From contig NZ_CP036515.1 of assembly GCF_004323635.1 (NCBI RefSeq), forward strand, positions 3,907,501 through 3,971,500: a stretch of 64,000 nucleotides of DNA, given 5' to 3'. This stretch comes from Lichenihabitans psoromatis. GTDB taxonomy: Bacteria; Pseudomonadota; Alphaproteobacteria; Rhizobiales; Beijerinckiaceae. The translations under genes were made by a program, and so were the position numbers. This document shows, in pieces, positions 9,044 to 19,637 of the stretch. Below the pieces are notes generated by a model. That model did no database searches and was not told where the DNA came from. It saw only the letters and a list, made by a program, of their open reading frames with translations. The first letter of the stretch is position 1, and every line of letters starts with the position of its first letter.

Positions 9044-9916
9044 CTAGAACTTGGAGGCAGACGGGTCGGCACCATCAGGATAATCGGCGCCGAGCGTTAC
9101 CGACTCCCATGTGTCAAAGTCAGCCTTCAAGGTCTCAAGCTTCTTCCGGGCGAGGTCCAGCGCCGGCTTGCCGAGCAGAAGATGGCGCGGCGGCTTATCG
9201 GCCATGACGGCCGTGATCATTGCCTCGGCGGCCCGGAGCGGATCGCCGACCTGCTTGCCGTCGCGCGCGAACGTCTGCTTGCGTCGCTCGCCCGCCGTGC
9301 CGGCATAATCGTCGATGACGGTCTTCGATTGACCGATCGAACGCCCGGCGAAATCGGTCCGAAAAGGACCGGGCTCGACCAGGATCACATGGATGCCAAG
9401 CGGCTCGACTTCGACCGCGAGCGACTCGGACAGACCTTCGACCGCATATTTGGTCGCGTGATAATAGCCGGTCGCCGCAAAGCTCACGAGGCCGCCGATC
9501 GACGACAGATTGACGATCGCGCCACTGCGGCGTGCTCGCATGCCGGGCAGCACCGCTTTCGTCATCTCGACCAGCCCGAACACGTTCGTGTCGAACATCT
9601 CACGAACCGGCGCGTCCTCGCCTTCCTCGATCGCAGCGAGGTAGCCGTAGCCCGCATTATTGACGAGGACGTCGATCGTGCCGAACCGATCCTCGGCTTG
9701 TTTCACCGCAGCCTTGATCTGGTCGGGCTTGGTCACATCCAGCGCTAAGGCGAGCGCGCGATCGCTGTGCCCCTCGATAATATCGGCGACCTTGGCCGGA
9801 TCACGCGCCGTCACGACGGCATTCCAACCGCGTTCGAGCACCTTGGCGGCGAGATCCCGGCCGAAGCCGGTCGAACAGCCGGTGATGAACCAAACTGGCG
9901 TCTTTGTATCTGACAT
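9044..9916 (-). CDS. short-chain dehydrogenase/reductase, substrate unknown
   Basis: A classical-type SDR of 290 residues. The cofactor loop TGCSTGFG is at residues 12-19, NNAG at 86-89, Ser at 138-139 and the catalytic pair Tyr152/Lys156 in YHATK. The Thr-Ala-Arg after the second strand (TARDP) is compatible with NADP(H). The substrate cannot be read from the sequence. It is the last gene of a minus-strand run, 16 bp after the aldo/keto reductase, and is followed by a terminator-like hairpin, so the two oxidoreductases are probably co-transcribed. Confidence 0.85.
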   Translation of the reverse strand: MSDTKTPVWFITGCSTGFGRDLAAKVLERGWNAVVTARDPAKVADIIEGHSDRALALALDVTKPDQIKAAVKQAEDRFGTIDVLVNNAGYGYLAAIEEGEDAPVREMFDTNVFGLVEMTKAVLPGMRARRSGAIVNLSSIGGLVSFAATGYYHATKYAVEGLSESLAVEVEPLGIHVILVEPGPFRTDFAGRSIGQSKTVIDDYAGTAGERRKQTFARDGKQVGDPLRAAEAMITAVMADKPPRHLLLGKPALDLARKKLETLKADFDTWESVTLGADYPDGADPSASKF

Positions 9917-9932
9917 GGGTTATCCGATCGTC

Positions 9933-10934
<1,002 letters not shown>

Positions 10935-12020
10935 TCAGTGCCACCGACCAGCCGTGCAGGGGGTCGTTGGGAGCCAGACGATCGACCGCACATGTGCATC
11001 AGCAGTTGCGAGACGACGTTCGGCGGCGTCGGGCCATACCTTTAAACGCAACTCCGGCCCTTTTGTCTCAGGCGCGGTTTCAAATCGAAGCCACGCCAAC
11101 GGAGCATCGGCCGTCGCTACTGCTCCGACCCGATCGAGATGATCGGCGATGCGGCGTCGATCGGCATCGCCGAAATACTGAAATGCGATCGAATGCAGCA
11201 AGACGCGCGTCACGCCTGATTGCAGTGCGCCGAGCGGAAGCACGGTCTCGATCCACTCGGCTGCACTCGCGCGATCAACGCGGGGCACGCTCCCGGTCGC
11301 GATCATCAGCGCCTTGCCGATACGATCGAGCCGTTCGTGCTGATCCGGCCAGACGAAGGTCAGCAATCGCTCTCGCGCCGCCGGATCGCCGAGATCGACC
11401 GGAGCGAGATCGCAACCTTGCCGCGCCACGATCCTGACGTCCGCATCCGGCGGAGGATCGCCCGACCAACGCGGCTCAAGTTTGAGGCTCGAGCTGGGAT
11501 CGCCGGTCTCGAGCGTCCCAAGCCGATGCGCGTAACGATCGAGATTGAGGTTCAGGCCGGCGCTCGCACCAAGCTCGAACAGCGCCATGGGCTGCGGCCA
11601 GCGCGCCGCGATCGTCAGCAAGCCCGCCATCAAGATTGAAGAGCGAGCCACCTCATTGGTTTGCGGCGGATGGCTCAACCAAGCCGACAGATCATCACCC
11701 TTCCGCTGCAACGCGTCGTCAACCGCTGCCCATAGTCGATCGGGTGTCGGGAGCGGATTGGGCGGGTAAAGGCTCGCCAAGGCGGGCATCTCTCCCGCCC
11801 GCACAAGCGCATTGAGCCCCGCCGCGAGACGCAGCGGCAGCACGTCGTGGCGCGAATCAGGGTTACCGTCCCAATCGAGAATGCGGTCGGCGAGGCGCAA
11901 ACCCGACCGGAGCCTCTCAGCCAGGACATCGCACAGAAGCGCCGTGAAGGGAGAGCCAAGCGCGCCGCAATGGCGGGCTTGGTCTCGAAAAGCCTCGCGG
12001 ACGATCTCGGCTCGATCCAT
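10935..12020 (-). CDS. DUF2332 family protein
   Basis: A 361-residue soluble protein that I assign to the DUF2332 family from its opening (FRDQARHCGALGSPFTALLCDVL) and the conserved GASAGLNLNLDRYAHRLG and WPDQHERLDRI segments. The GASAGLN loop recalls an SAM-binding glycine motif, but methyltransferase activity is only a guess. The start at 12020 is chosen because AAGGA lies nine bases upstream; an earlier ATG at 12041 lacks such a site. It is the first gene of the DUF2332-AKR-SDR run and is divergent from dnaB. No function is established for the family to my knowledge. Confidence 0.75.
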   Translation of the reverse strand: MDRAEIVREAFRDQARHCGALGSPFTALLCDVLAERLRSGLRLADRILDWDGNPDSRHDVLPLRLAAGLNALVRAGEMPALASLYPPNPLPTPDRLWAAVDDALQRKGDDLSAWLSHPPQTNEVARSSILMAGLLTIAARWPQPMALFELGASAGLNLNLDRYAHRLGTLETGDPSSSLKLEPRWSGDPPPDADVRIVARQGCDLAPVDLGDPAARERLLTFVWPDQHERLDRIGKALMIATGSVPRVDRASAAEWIETVLPLGALQSGVTRVLLHSIAFQYFGDADRRRIADHLDRVGAVATADAPLAWLRFETAPETKGPELRLKVWPDAAERRLATADAHVRSIVWLPTTPCTAGRWH

Positions 12021-12032
12021 CTGATTGTTCCT

Positions 12033-12059
12033 TGTGGACATGTGTGGACAGTGGGGACA
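12033..12059. repeat. three short direct repeats, about one helical turn apart, in the DUF2332/dnaB divergent region
   Basis: TGTGGACA occurs at 12033-12040 and 12043-12050, and a variant TGGGGACA at 12052-12059. Spacing is 10 and 9 bases, so the copies lie on one face of the helix. They sit just upstream of the DUF2332 ribosome-binding site, about 150-175 bp before dnaB. TGTGGA is also the core of a DnaA box, but the copies miss the full consensus. Probably an operator. Confidence 0.5.
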
Positions 12060-12209
12060 ACCAATGAGTTTACGCCGCGTGCCACAGGCGGCGGACGAGA
12101 GGTCGCATCGGCGCGGCATCGCTGTGCATCGCGCCGCGAAAACGGTAATCCTCTTTCGACGTGGAATCACGCTTGAGGCGAACGATCCCGAAGGGACACA
12201 ATCATTTCC

Positions 12210-13715
12210 ATGGCGATCGTCGAATCATTTCAGCGCCGCGGCGACTATGGCGCCGGGCCTTCAGCATCCACCGACACCTACCGCATTCCGCCCCATAACG
12301 TTGAGGCGGAACAGGCCTTGCTGGGCGCGATCTTGGTCAACAACGACGCCTTCGATCGCGTCTCGGACTTTCTGCAGGCGGTGCATTTTTCCGAGGAGAT
12401 CCACCGCCGCATCTTCGAGGTTATGGCGGCCCTGATCCGGGCCGGTAAGATCGCGACGCCGGTGACGCTGAAGACCTTCCTGGGTGAGCATGATCTCGGC
12501 GGCATCACGGTGCCGCAATATCTTGCGCGGCTTGCGGCTGAAGCCACCACCATCATCAATGCGGCGGATTACGGCCGCACGATCCACGATCTCGCGACGC
12601 GGCGGAACCTCATCACGATCGGCGAGGAGGTCGTCAACGTCGCTTACGACGCCCCGGTCGACCTATCGCCCCGGGCACAAATCGAGGAAGCCGAGCGCCG
12701 CCTTTACGAAATCGCCGAAACCGGTCGCTACGACGGCGGCTTTCAGAGCTTCTCCACCGCCCTGACGCATGCGATCGACGTCGCGGCCAAGGCCTACGAG
12801 CGGGACGGAAAGCTCTCCGGCATTTCGACCGGCATGCACGATCTCGACCGACAACTCGGTGGGCTGCAGCAATCGGATCTCGTGATCGTGGCGGGTCGGC
12901 CCGGCATGGGCAAGACGGCGCTCGCGACCAATATCGCGTTCAATATCGCCAAGGCCTACCAGTTCGAGGTGAAGCCCGACGGCACCCATGCGGCCACCAA
13001 TGGCGGCGTGATTGGCTTCTTCAGCCTCGAAATGTCGTCGGAACAGCTGGCGACCCGCATCATCGCCGAACAATCTGGCGTCGCATCCTACAAGATCCGA
13101 CGCGGCGACATTACAGACGAGGACTTCCACAACATCACGGATGCGGCTCGGCAGATCCAGACCATCCCGTTCTACATCGATCACACGGGTGGCATCTCGA
13201 TCGCGCAATTGACCGCTCGGGCGCGTCGCCTGAAACGGCAGCGGGGTCTCGACGTCCTCGTGGTCGACTACCTGCAATTGCTGTCGGGCTCGAAAAACGC
13301 CAATGCCAATCGGGTGCAGGAACTGACCGAGATCACGACGGGTCTCAAAGCGCTCGCCAAGGAACTTGCCGTGCCGGTCGTTGCGCTCTCGCAGCTGTCG
13401 CGTCAGGTCGAATCGCGCGACGACAAGCGGCCGCAACTCTCCGACTTGCGCGAATCCGGGTCGATCGAGCAGGACGCCGACGTCGTCATGTTCGTCTATC
13501 GCGAGGAATATTACCTCAAGAACAAGCAGCCGCGCGAAGATACGGTGGAGTTCACGACCTGGCTCACCGACATGGAGCAGGCCCATGGAATAGCCGAGGT
13601 CATCATCGGTAAACAACGCCACGGGCCGACCGGAACGGTCGTATTGCAATTCGACGCGGAAGTGACGCGGTTTTCCGATCGCGTGCGCGACGACCATCTT
13701 CCGGTGCAGATGTGA
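12210..13715 (+). CDS. dnaB: replicative DNA helicase DnaB
   Basis: The 501-residue hexameric helicase that unwinds DNA at the fork. The N-terminal DnaG-interacting domain starts IPPHNVEAEQALLGAIL. The RecA-like C-terminal domain has Walker A GRPGMGKT (Lys at residue 235), Walker B LDVLVVDYLQLL and the SQLSRQVESRDDKRPQLSDL stretch with LRESGSIEQDADVV. No intein is present. Its stop overlaps the GTG start of alr (GTGA, 13712-13715). In this order rplI usually precedes dnaB; here a divergent DUF2332 gene does. Confidence 0.97.
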   Translation: MAIVESFQRRGDYGAGPSASTDTYRIPPHNVEAEQALLGAILVNNDAFDRVSDFLQAVHFSEEIHRRIFEVMAALIRAGKIATPVTLKTFLGEHDLGGITVPQYLARLAAEATTIINAADYGRTIHDLATRRNLITIGEEVVNVAYDAPVDLSPRAQIEEAERRLYEIAETGRYDGGFQSFSTALTHAIDVAAKAYERDGKLSGISTGMHDLDRQLGGLQQSDLVIVAGRPGMGKTALATNIAFNIAKAYQFEVKPDGTHAATNGGVIGFFSLEMSSEQLATRIIAEQSGVASYKIRRGDITDEDFHNITDAARQIQTIPFYIDHTGGISIAQLTARARRLKRQRGLDVLVVDYLQLLSGSKNANANRVQELTEITTGLKALAKELAVPVVALSQLSRQVESRDDKRPQLSDLRESGSIEQDADVVMFVYREEYYLKNKQPREDTVEFTTWLTDMEQAHGIAEVIIGKQRHGPTGTVVLQFDAEVTRFSDRVRDDHLPVQM

Positions 13716-14866
13716 GCGTCCCGCCCGACGGCCAAGCCGTTCTGACGATCGATCTCGATGCGCTCGCCGGCAATTGGCGCATTCTCGCGGGCCGCGCTGC
13801 GCCGGCCGAATGCGGCGCCGTCGTGAAGGCCGATGCCTACGGGATCGGCATCGAGCGAGCTGTCGCGGCCCTCGCTCGCGCCGGCTGCCGCACCTTCTTC
13901 ACGGCGCATGTGTCGGAAGGCGCCAGGGCGCGGGCAAGCCTGCGTCAGGCCGGCTTCGGCGATGCGACCGCACGCGTCTTCATTCTCAACGGGTTCCATC
14001 CCACCGCCGTCGCGACCGACTTGTTCCACGGCGCGAGCCTCAGCCCGGTGATCGGTTCGGCCGCCGAACTCGACGCCTTCGTGGCCGCACGGCGGCAGGG
14101 TCGGCCGCTTCGGTGCGCCCTTCATGTCGATACGGGGATGAACCGCCTCGGGTTTGATCCGGACGAGGCCCTGGGGCTCGATCAGGACCGACTGGCTGCT
14201 GCGGGGATCGACGTTGTGATGAGCCACTTCGTCAGCGCGGAAGAGCCCGACAATCCGGTCAATGCCAAGCAGATCGAGCGCTTCGACCAGCTCCGCCAGG
14301 GCCTTCTGCAATCCTATCCAGCCTCGCTGGCCAACTCATCCGGCCTCTTTCTCGAGTCGCGGCCGATCTATGCCCTCGCTCGGCCAGGGTATGCGCTCTA
14401 TGGCGGCAACCCGACACCAGGGCGACCCAATCCGATGCAGCCGGTCGTGTCGCTTTCGGCGAAGATTTTGCAAACACGCTGGATCGAGGCGGGCGAACCG
14501 GTCGGATATAATGGCCGCTGGATCGCGCCGCGCCGCACGCGGGCCGCCACGATCGGGCTCGGCTATGCGGACGGTTTCCCGCGCAACGCCATGACGATCG
14601 GGCATGGGGACGGCCCTACGGCCCTGGTCGGCGGCAGGCCCTGCCGTCTCATCGGCCGCGTGTCGATGGATCTCAGCATCGTCGACGTCACCGACGCTCC
14701 CGAGGGCAACGCCGAAGCCGGGTGCATGATCGAGCTGCTTGGGCAGACCATCACGGTCGACGACCTCGGTACGCAGACGGGAACGATCGGCTACGAGATA
14801 CTGACCAATCTCGGGCGACGCTATCAGCGCGTCTATCGGGAAGCCGGGATCGACGCCATATCCTGA
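13712..14866 (+). CDS. alr: alanine racemase
   Basis: A PLP-dependent racemase of 384 residues supplying D-alanine for peptidoglycan. The PLP lysine is Lys39 in CGAVVKADAYGIG, and the catalytic Tyr lies in TIGLGYADGFPR near residue 288. The GTG start overlaps the dnaB stop by four bases, so translation is coupled. It keeps the conserved dnaB-alr-radA order. Confidence 0.96.
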   Translation: MSVPPDGQAVLTIDLDALAGNWRILAGRAAPAECGAVVKADAYGIGIERAVAALARAGCRTFFTAHVSEGARARASLRQAGFGDATARVFILNGFHPTAVATDLFHGASLSPVIGSAAELDAFVAARRQGRPLRCALHVDTGMNRLGFDPDEALGLDQDRLAAAGIDVVMSHFVSAEEPDNPVNAKQIERFDQLRQGLLQSYPASLANSSGLFLESRPIYALARPGYALYGGNPTPGRPNPMQPVVSLSAKILQTRWIEAGEPVGYNGRWIAPRRTRAATIGLGYADGFPRNAMTIGHGDGPTALVGGRPCRLIGRVSMDLSIVDVTDAPEGNAEAGCMIELLGQTITVDDLGTQTGTIGYEILTNLGRRYQRVYREAGIDAIS

Positions 14867-14916
14867 GGCCACAGCCTCTTTGGACCGCCTCCCCTCAAGA
14901 AAGCGTCTCGCCAGCG

Positions 14917-16386
14917 ATGACAAAGCCGCGCGCCTCCTTTGTTTGCCAGAATTGCGGCGCCGTCAGCAACCGATGGCAGGGCCGATGCGACGCCTGCGGC
15001 GAGTGGAACACCATCGTCGAGGAAAGCGCCGTCTCAGGCATTGGCGGACAGATTGCGCGGAAGGCTCGCAAAGGCCGCCTCTTCGCGCTCGAAGGATTGT
15101 CGGCCGAGACTGCCGAACCGCCGCGCACCCCCGTCGGCATGGGTGAACTCGATCGTGTGACCGGCGGCGGATTCGTGCCGGGGTCGGTTCTGCTGATCGG
15201 CGGCGAACCGGGCATCGGCAAATCCACGCTGCTGATCCAGGCCTGCGCCAAGCTCGCCCGGACCGGCGTCCGTGTCGCCTATATCTCAGGCGAGGAAGCC
15301 TCGGCCCAGGTGCGGTTGCGCGCCGAGCGACTCGGCTTATCCGGCGCGCCCGTGGAACTCGCCGCCGCCACCAGCGTCGAAGACATCGTCGCGACGCTCA
15401 GCGAAGGCCGCAAATTCGGCCTTGTGGTGATCGATTCGATCCAGACCATGTGGAGCGAGGCCGTCGAGGCCGCCCCCGGCACGGTCACACAGGTCCGGAG
15501 CGCGTCGCAGAGCCTCATTCGATACGCCAAGACGACGGGAGCCTGCGTGATCCTGGTCGGCCACGTAACAAAGGACGGGCAGATCGCCGGGCCTCGCGTG
15601 GTCGAACATATGGTCGATGCCGTGCTGTCGTTCGAAGGCGATGGAGCGCATCATTTCCGCATCCTTCGCTCGCTGAAAAATCGCTTTGGGCCGACCGACG
15701 AGATCGGCGTCTTCGAGATGACGGGCGAAGGCCTCAGTGAAGTCACCAATCCGTCGGCCTTCTTTCTCTCGGGCCGCGACGCCAATGCGGCCGGGACAGC
15801 CGTCTTCGCCGGCATGGAAGGCACGCGGCCGCTCTTGGTCGAATTTCAGGCCCTCGTGGCGCCCACCGCACTCGGGACGCCGCGCCGCGCGGTCGTGGGT
15901 TGGGATTCGAACCGCCTCGCGATGGTAATCGCCGTGCTGGAATCCCATGCCGGGGTCAGGCTTGGCCAACACGACGTCTACCTCAATGTGGCGGGAGGCT
16001 TGAAGATCAGCGAGCCGGCGGCCGATCTCGCGGCAGCGGCGGCACTGCTGTCGTCCTTGACCGGCGCGCACCTGCCCTCCGATTCGGTATATTTCGGCGA
16101 ACTCGGCTTGTCCGGGGCGGTGCGCCCGGTCGTGCATAGCAATGCCCGACTGAAGGAAGCCGCGAAACTCGGCTTCTCTCATGCGATCGCGCCGAGCGCA
16201 CCGGCCGCGGCGACCCCGACGACCAAAAGAGCCGGCAAGGAGGCCGATACGGCCCTTCCGGTCCGCACGCTCAACCACATCAGCGCGCTCGTGGCCGATA
16301 TCGCGGCAAACGGAAGCGAGCAACAGCGTTCGAAAACCGCAGCCGCGGCGGCAAGAAAGCGCGGCCGCGATGATGACGCCTTCTGA
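14917..16386 (+). CDS. radA: DNA repair protein RadA
   Basis: A RecA-like branch-migration ATPase used in recombinational repair, 489 residues. It has an N-terminal C4 zinc finger (Cys10, 13, 24, 27), Walker A GEPGIGKST around residues 96-104, the RadA-specific KNRFG motif at 254-258, and a C-terminal Lon-protease-like domain that lacks the catalytic role. The tail is Ala/Arg/Lys rich. The frame is open upstream inside alr to 14722, but ATG 14917 puts the zinc finger at the usual place. Confidence 0.96.
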   Translation: MTKPRASFVCQNCGAVSNRWQGRCDACGEWNTIVEESAVSGIGGQIARKARKGRLFALEGLSAETAEPPRTPVGMGELDRVTGGGFVPGSVLLIGGEPGIGKSTLLIQACAKLARTGVRVAYISGEEASAQVRLRAERLGLSGAPVELAAATSVEDIVATLSEGRKFGLVVIDSIQTMWSEAVEAAPGTVTQVRSASQSLIRYAKTTGACVILVGHVTKDGQIAGPRVVEHMVDAVLSFEGDGAHHFRILRSLKNRFGPTDEIGVFEMTGEGLSEVTNPSAFFLSGRDANAAGTAVFAGMEGTRPLLVEFQALVAPTALGTPRRAVVGWDSNRLAMVIAVLESHAGVRLGQHDVYLNVAGGLKISEPAADLAAAAALLSSLTGAHLPSDSVYFGELGLSGAVRPVVHSNARLKEAAKLGFSHAIAPSAPAAATPTTKRAGKEADTALPVRTLNHISALVADIAANGSEQQRSKTAAAAARKRGRDDDAF

Positions 16387-16467
16387 TCGCTTCGCTATAC
16401 CGCGAAGTGGTGAATCACAGGGTCGCCTGAGACTTCAACAGTCGTTTGTCCAGCAAGAGGTCTCATC

Positions 16468-17172
16468 ATGCCGTCCTATCTCGATCTTGCCTTGCTGGCG
16501 ATCGTCCTCATATCGGCGCTTCTGTCGATGGTGCGTGGCTTTACGCGAGAAGTCTTGGCCATCGCCTCATGGGCCGCAGCTGCCGTCTCGGCCTATTATT
16601 TCTATCCGCTGCTGCTGCCGTTTGTGAAACCTTACATTCAGAAGGATACGATCGCCGAGGTTGTGGCGGTCGCGATCGTGTTTTTTGCGACCCTCATCGT
16701 GGTGTCGATCATCACCGTGAAGCTTTCGGATGCGATTTTGGACAGCAAGGTTGGTGCGCTTGACCGCACGCTCGGCTTCGTGTTCGGGGCGGCGCGCGGT
16801 TTTCTGCTCGGCGTCGTTGCGTTTCTCTTCTTCAACTGGCTGGTTCCGGCCAAGTCGCAACCCGAATGGGTCGCCAATGCCAAAAGCCGGCCGCTGCTGC
16901 AGATGACCGGCGACGACATGATGGCCATGCTGCCGAACGATGCGGAAAACTCGATTCTGAAGCGGCTGAAGCGCGATAAGACAAACCCGTCCGAGGAAGT
17001 GCCGGCTGATGAGAACGACGGCAAGGCGGTCTCGCCCAATCCGTCGGTGCCGGGCAAGAAAACCGATGCGGCGCCCACCACCGGCCCCGCCAGTTTGACG
17101 ACTGCCGACAAGCAGCGGCTCGATACGATCCTCGGCAAACCCGCCGCTACACCGGCGGCGAAGAAACCGTAA
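16468..17172 (+). CDS. cvpA: CvpA family inner-membrane protein
   Basis: A 234-residue protein with four hydrophobic helices in the first 135 residues (starting YLDLALLAIVLISALLSMVRG) and a hydrophilic Pro/Ala/Lys-rich tail. CvpA proteins were named for colicin V production; more recent work links them to envelope stress resistance. A good ribosome-binding site (AAGAGG) precedes the ATG. It sits directly upstream of purF, the classic cvpA-purF pairing. Confidence 0.9.
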   Translation: MPSYLDLALLAIVLISALLSMVRGFTREVLAIASWAAAAVSAYYFYPLLLPFVKPYIQKDTIAEVVAVAIVFFATLIVVSIITVKLSDAILDSKVGALDRTLGFVFGAARGFLLGVVAFLFFNWLVPAKSQPEWVANAKSRPLLQMTGDDMMAMLPNDAENSILKRLKRDKTNPSEEVPADENDGKAVSPNPSVPGKKTDAAPTTGPASLTTADKQRLDTILGKPAATPAAKKP

Positions 17173-17220
17173 TAACCGCGCATGACTGCTCCTCGCGGCC
17201 ACTTTCATAATGTTGTGATC

Positions 17221-17249
17221 TTACGCGAACCCCGGTTCCCGGCTATATA
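17221..17249 (+). promoter_or_regulatory. possible promoter for purF
   Basis: TTACGC and TATATA are 17 bases apart, 39 bp upstream of the purF start. The -10 box is good, the -35 box is poor. A weak candidate. Confidence 0.3.
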
Positions 17250-17287
17250 GACGCGACAAGCCAAGCCGGCACCGAAGGATCAGCTTG

Positions 17288-18796
17288 ATGAACCCCTCCG
17301 AAACGTCGTCCCCCTCCAGCGCGTTGACGGAAACCTACGGGGCGGACGGGTTCGACCTCGACGCCGACAAACTCCGCGAGGAATGCGGCGTCTTCGGCAT
17401 CTTCGACCACGACGATGCGGCTGCCATCACGGCGCTCGGCTTGCACGCTCTGCAGCATCGTGGACAGGAGGCGGCCGGCATCGTCGCTTTCGATGGCAAT
17501 CGCTTTCATTCGGAGCGCCGCCTCGGGCTCGTCGGCGATCACTTCTCGAGCACCGATACCATCGCGCGTCTTCCGGGCCGGGCCGCAATCGGCCATGTGC
17601 GCTATGCGACGACAGGCGCCACCATCTTTCGTAACGTTCAGCCGCTGTTCGCCGAACTCGATGCCGGCGGGTTTGCGATCGCCCATAACGGCAATCTGAC
17701 CAATGGTTTGACGGTCCGCAAGGCGTTGATCCGCGACGGCGCGATCTGCCAGTCGACATCCGACACCGAAGTCATCCTTCATCTCGTCGCCCGATCCCGC
17801 AAACCGCGCTTCGTCGATAAATTCATCGATGCGCTGCGCCAGGTCGAGGGCGCTTATGCCTTCGTGGGGCTCACCAATAATATGATGGTCGGCGCGCGCG
17901 ATCCGCTCGGCATCCGGCCGCTCGTCCTCGGCGAACTCGATGGTCACTACATTCTCGCCTCCGAGACCTGCGCGCTCGACATCATCGGGGCACGTTTCGT
18001 GCGCGACATCGAAAACGGCGAAGTGGTGCTGATCACCAACGAAGGCTTGCAGAGCTTAAAGCCCTTCCCGGCGCAGAAAATGCGACCCTGCATCTTCGAA
18101 TATATCTATTTCGCCCGACCCGATTCGATCGTCCATGGTCGCTCCGTCTATGCGGTCCGCAAGAACATGGGCGCAGAGCTCGCGCGCGAAAGCCCCGCAG
18201 ACGCCGATGTGGTCGTGCCAGTTCCCGACAGCGGCGTGCCGGCGGCGCTCGGCTTCGCCCAGGCATCGGGCATCCCCTTCGAACTCGGGATCGTCCGGAA
18301 CCATTACGTCGGCCGCACCTTCATTCAGCCCAGCCAGTCGGTCCGCGAGATCGGCGTCCGCCTCAAGCACAGTGCCAATCGCGGCGCTGTCGAAGGCAAG
18401 CGCATCGTGCTGCTCGACGATTCGATCGTGCGCGGCACGACCTCGATCAAGATCGTTCAGATGATGCGCGACGCCGGCGCCCGCGAGGTGCATTTCCGCA
18501 TTTCGTCGCCGCCGATCAAATATCCCGATTATTACGGCATCGACACGCCCGACCGGGACAAGCTGCTGGCAGCCCATATGGATCTTGATGCCATGCGGGA
18601 TTATATCGGCGCGGATTCGCTGGCTTTTCTATCGGTCGAAGGAATTTATCGGGCGACCGGTTATGCGGGTCGCGACCCCGTTAACCCGCAATTCTCCGAT
18701 CATTATTTCACCGGCGACTACCCGACGCGGTTGGTCGACATGAACGGCGGCGATTCCAACGTCCGTCAATTGTCGATGCTGGCGGAAGCCAGCTAG
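17288..18796 (+). CDS. purF: amidophosphoribosyltransferase
   Basis: The first enzyme of de novo purine synthesis, transferring glutamine nitrogen to PRPP. The N-terminal nucleophile is Cys33 (CGVFGIFDHDD) after a propeptide of 32 residues that is presumably cleaved. The glutaminase domain has HALQHRGQEAAG, and the PRPP-binding loop VLLDDSIVRGTTS is in the C-terminal domain. An in-frame TTG lies one codon upstream, but ATG 17288 has AAGGA eight bases before it. It has 502 residues, normal for the family. Confidence 0.97.
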   Translation: MNPSETSSPSSALTETYGADGFDLDADKLREECGVFGIFDHDDAAAITALGLHALQHRGQEAAGIVAFDGNRFHSERRLGLVGDHFSSTDTIARLPGRAAIGHVRYATTGATIFRNVQPLFAELDAGGFAIAHNGNLTNGLTVRKALIRDGAICQSTSDTEVILHLVARSRKPRFVDKFIDALRQVEGAYAFVGLTNNMMVGARDPLGIRPLVLGELDGHYILASETCALDIIGARFVRDIENGEVVLITNEGLQSLKPFPAQKMRPCIFEYIYFARPDSIVHGRSVYAVRKNMGAELARESPADADVVVPVPDSGVPAALGFAQASGIPFELGIVRNHYVGRTFIQPSQSVREIGVRLKHSANRGAVEGKRIVLLDDSIVRGTTSIKIVQMMRDAGAREVHFRISSPPIKYPDYYGIDTPDRDKLLAAHMDLDAMRDYIGADSLAFLSVEGIYRATGYAGRDPVNPQFSDHYFTGDYPTRLVDMNGGDSNVRQLSMLAEAS

Positions 18797-18812
18797 AGCG
18801 CATCGCGCTTTC
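18797..18812 (+). terminator. weak terminator-like hairpin after purF
   Basis: AGCGC-ATC-GCGCT followed by TTCTCT. The stem is only 5 bp with a short pyrimidine run, so termination here is possible but uncertain. Confidence 0.3.
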
Positions 18813-18884
18813 TCTCCGGACCGACAGCATCATCGATCATCGTTGCGCGGCCGGACGGTCGTGGCTCGACAAGGACCAGACATC

Positions 18885-19634
18885 ATGGACAAGCCACTCG
18901 ATCAGCGTGTTGCTCTCGTCACGGGCGCGACACGGGGCATCGGGCGCGCGGTCTGTCTCGATCTGGCGCGCGCCGGCGCTCATGTGATCGCGCTCGGTCG
19001 CACGCAGGGTGCTCTCGAGGAGCTCGACGATGCGATTCGGGAGATCGGCTCCGAAGCGACATTGGTGCCGTGTGACATCAAGGATTTCGACGCTCTGGAT
19101 CGCCTCGGCGCCGCCATCCACGAGCGGTGGGGGAAGCTCGACGTTCTGGTCGCCAATGCGGGTATTCTGGGTCCGATCACGCCGCTCGGCCATGTCGAAC
19201 CGAAGCAATGGGCCGACGTCATGGCCGTCAATGTCACGGCGAATTGGCGATTGATCCGCTCGCTCGACCCGGTCCTGCGCGCCTCGGATGCGGGCCGCGC
19301 CGTCTTCATCACCTCGGGCGCCGGCCATCGCGCCGAGTTGCGCCCCTACTGGGGCCCTTATGCGATTTCGAAGGCTGCGGTCGACGCGCTAATGCGAACC
19401 TATGCGGCCGAGACCGCCACGACGTCGGCCGTCAAAGTCATGGCGGTCAATCCAGGACCGCTGCGGACTCGCATGCGCGCCAGCGCGATGCCGGGCGAAG
19501 ATCCGGAGACACTGAAGGCGCCCGAAGACCTCAGCCCGCGGATCGTCGAACTCTGTGTTCCGACCTGGACTGAGACCGGCAAGCTTTTCGACTTCCCGGC
19601 CAACAAGATCATGAGCTTTTCGGCTCCGGCCTGA
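18885..19634 (+). CDS. short-chain dehydrogenase downstream of purF
   Basis: A 249-residue SDR with cofactor loop TGATRGIG (13-20), NAG at 91-93, and a Ser144, Tyr159, Lys163 triad (YAISK). The Arg after the second strand (LGRTQ) favours NADP(H). The ATG at 18885 is chosen because AAGGA precedes it by nine bases; an upstream TTG at 18843 is unlikely. SDRs of this kind often follow purF in Rhizobiales, and its substrate is unknown. It converges on der, with only three bases between the two stop codons. Confidence 0.87.
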   Translation: MDKPLDQRVALVTGATRGIGRAVCLDLARAGAHVIALGRTQGALEELDDAIREIGSEATLVPCDIKDFDALDRLGAAIHERWGKLDVLVANAGILGPITPLGHVEPKQWADVMAVNVTANWRLIRSLDPVLRASDAGRAVFITSGAGHRAELRPYWGPYAISKAAVDALMRTYAAETATTSAVKVMAVNPGPLRTRMRASAMPGEDPETLKAPEDLSPRIVELCVPTWTETGKLFDFPANKIMSFSAPA

Positions 19635-19637
19635 TCC

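Noticed and set aside
12033..12059. Full DnaA-box cluster (replication origin)
   Set aside because: The repeats differ from TTATCCACA at two positions each and there is no AT-rich unwinding region or neighbouring origin gene.
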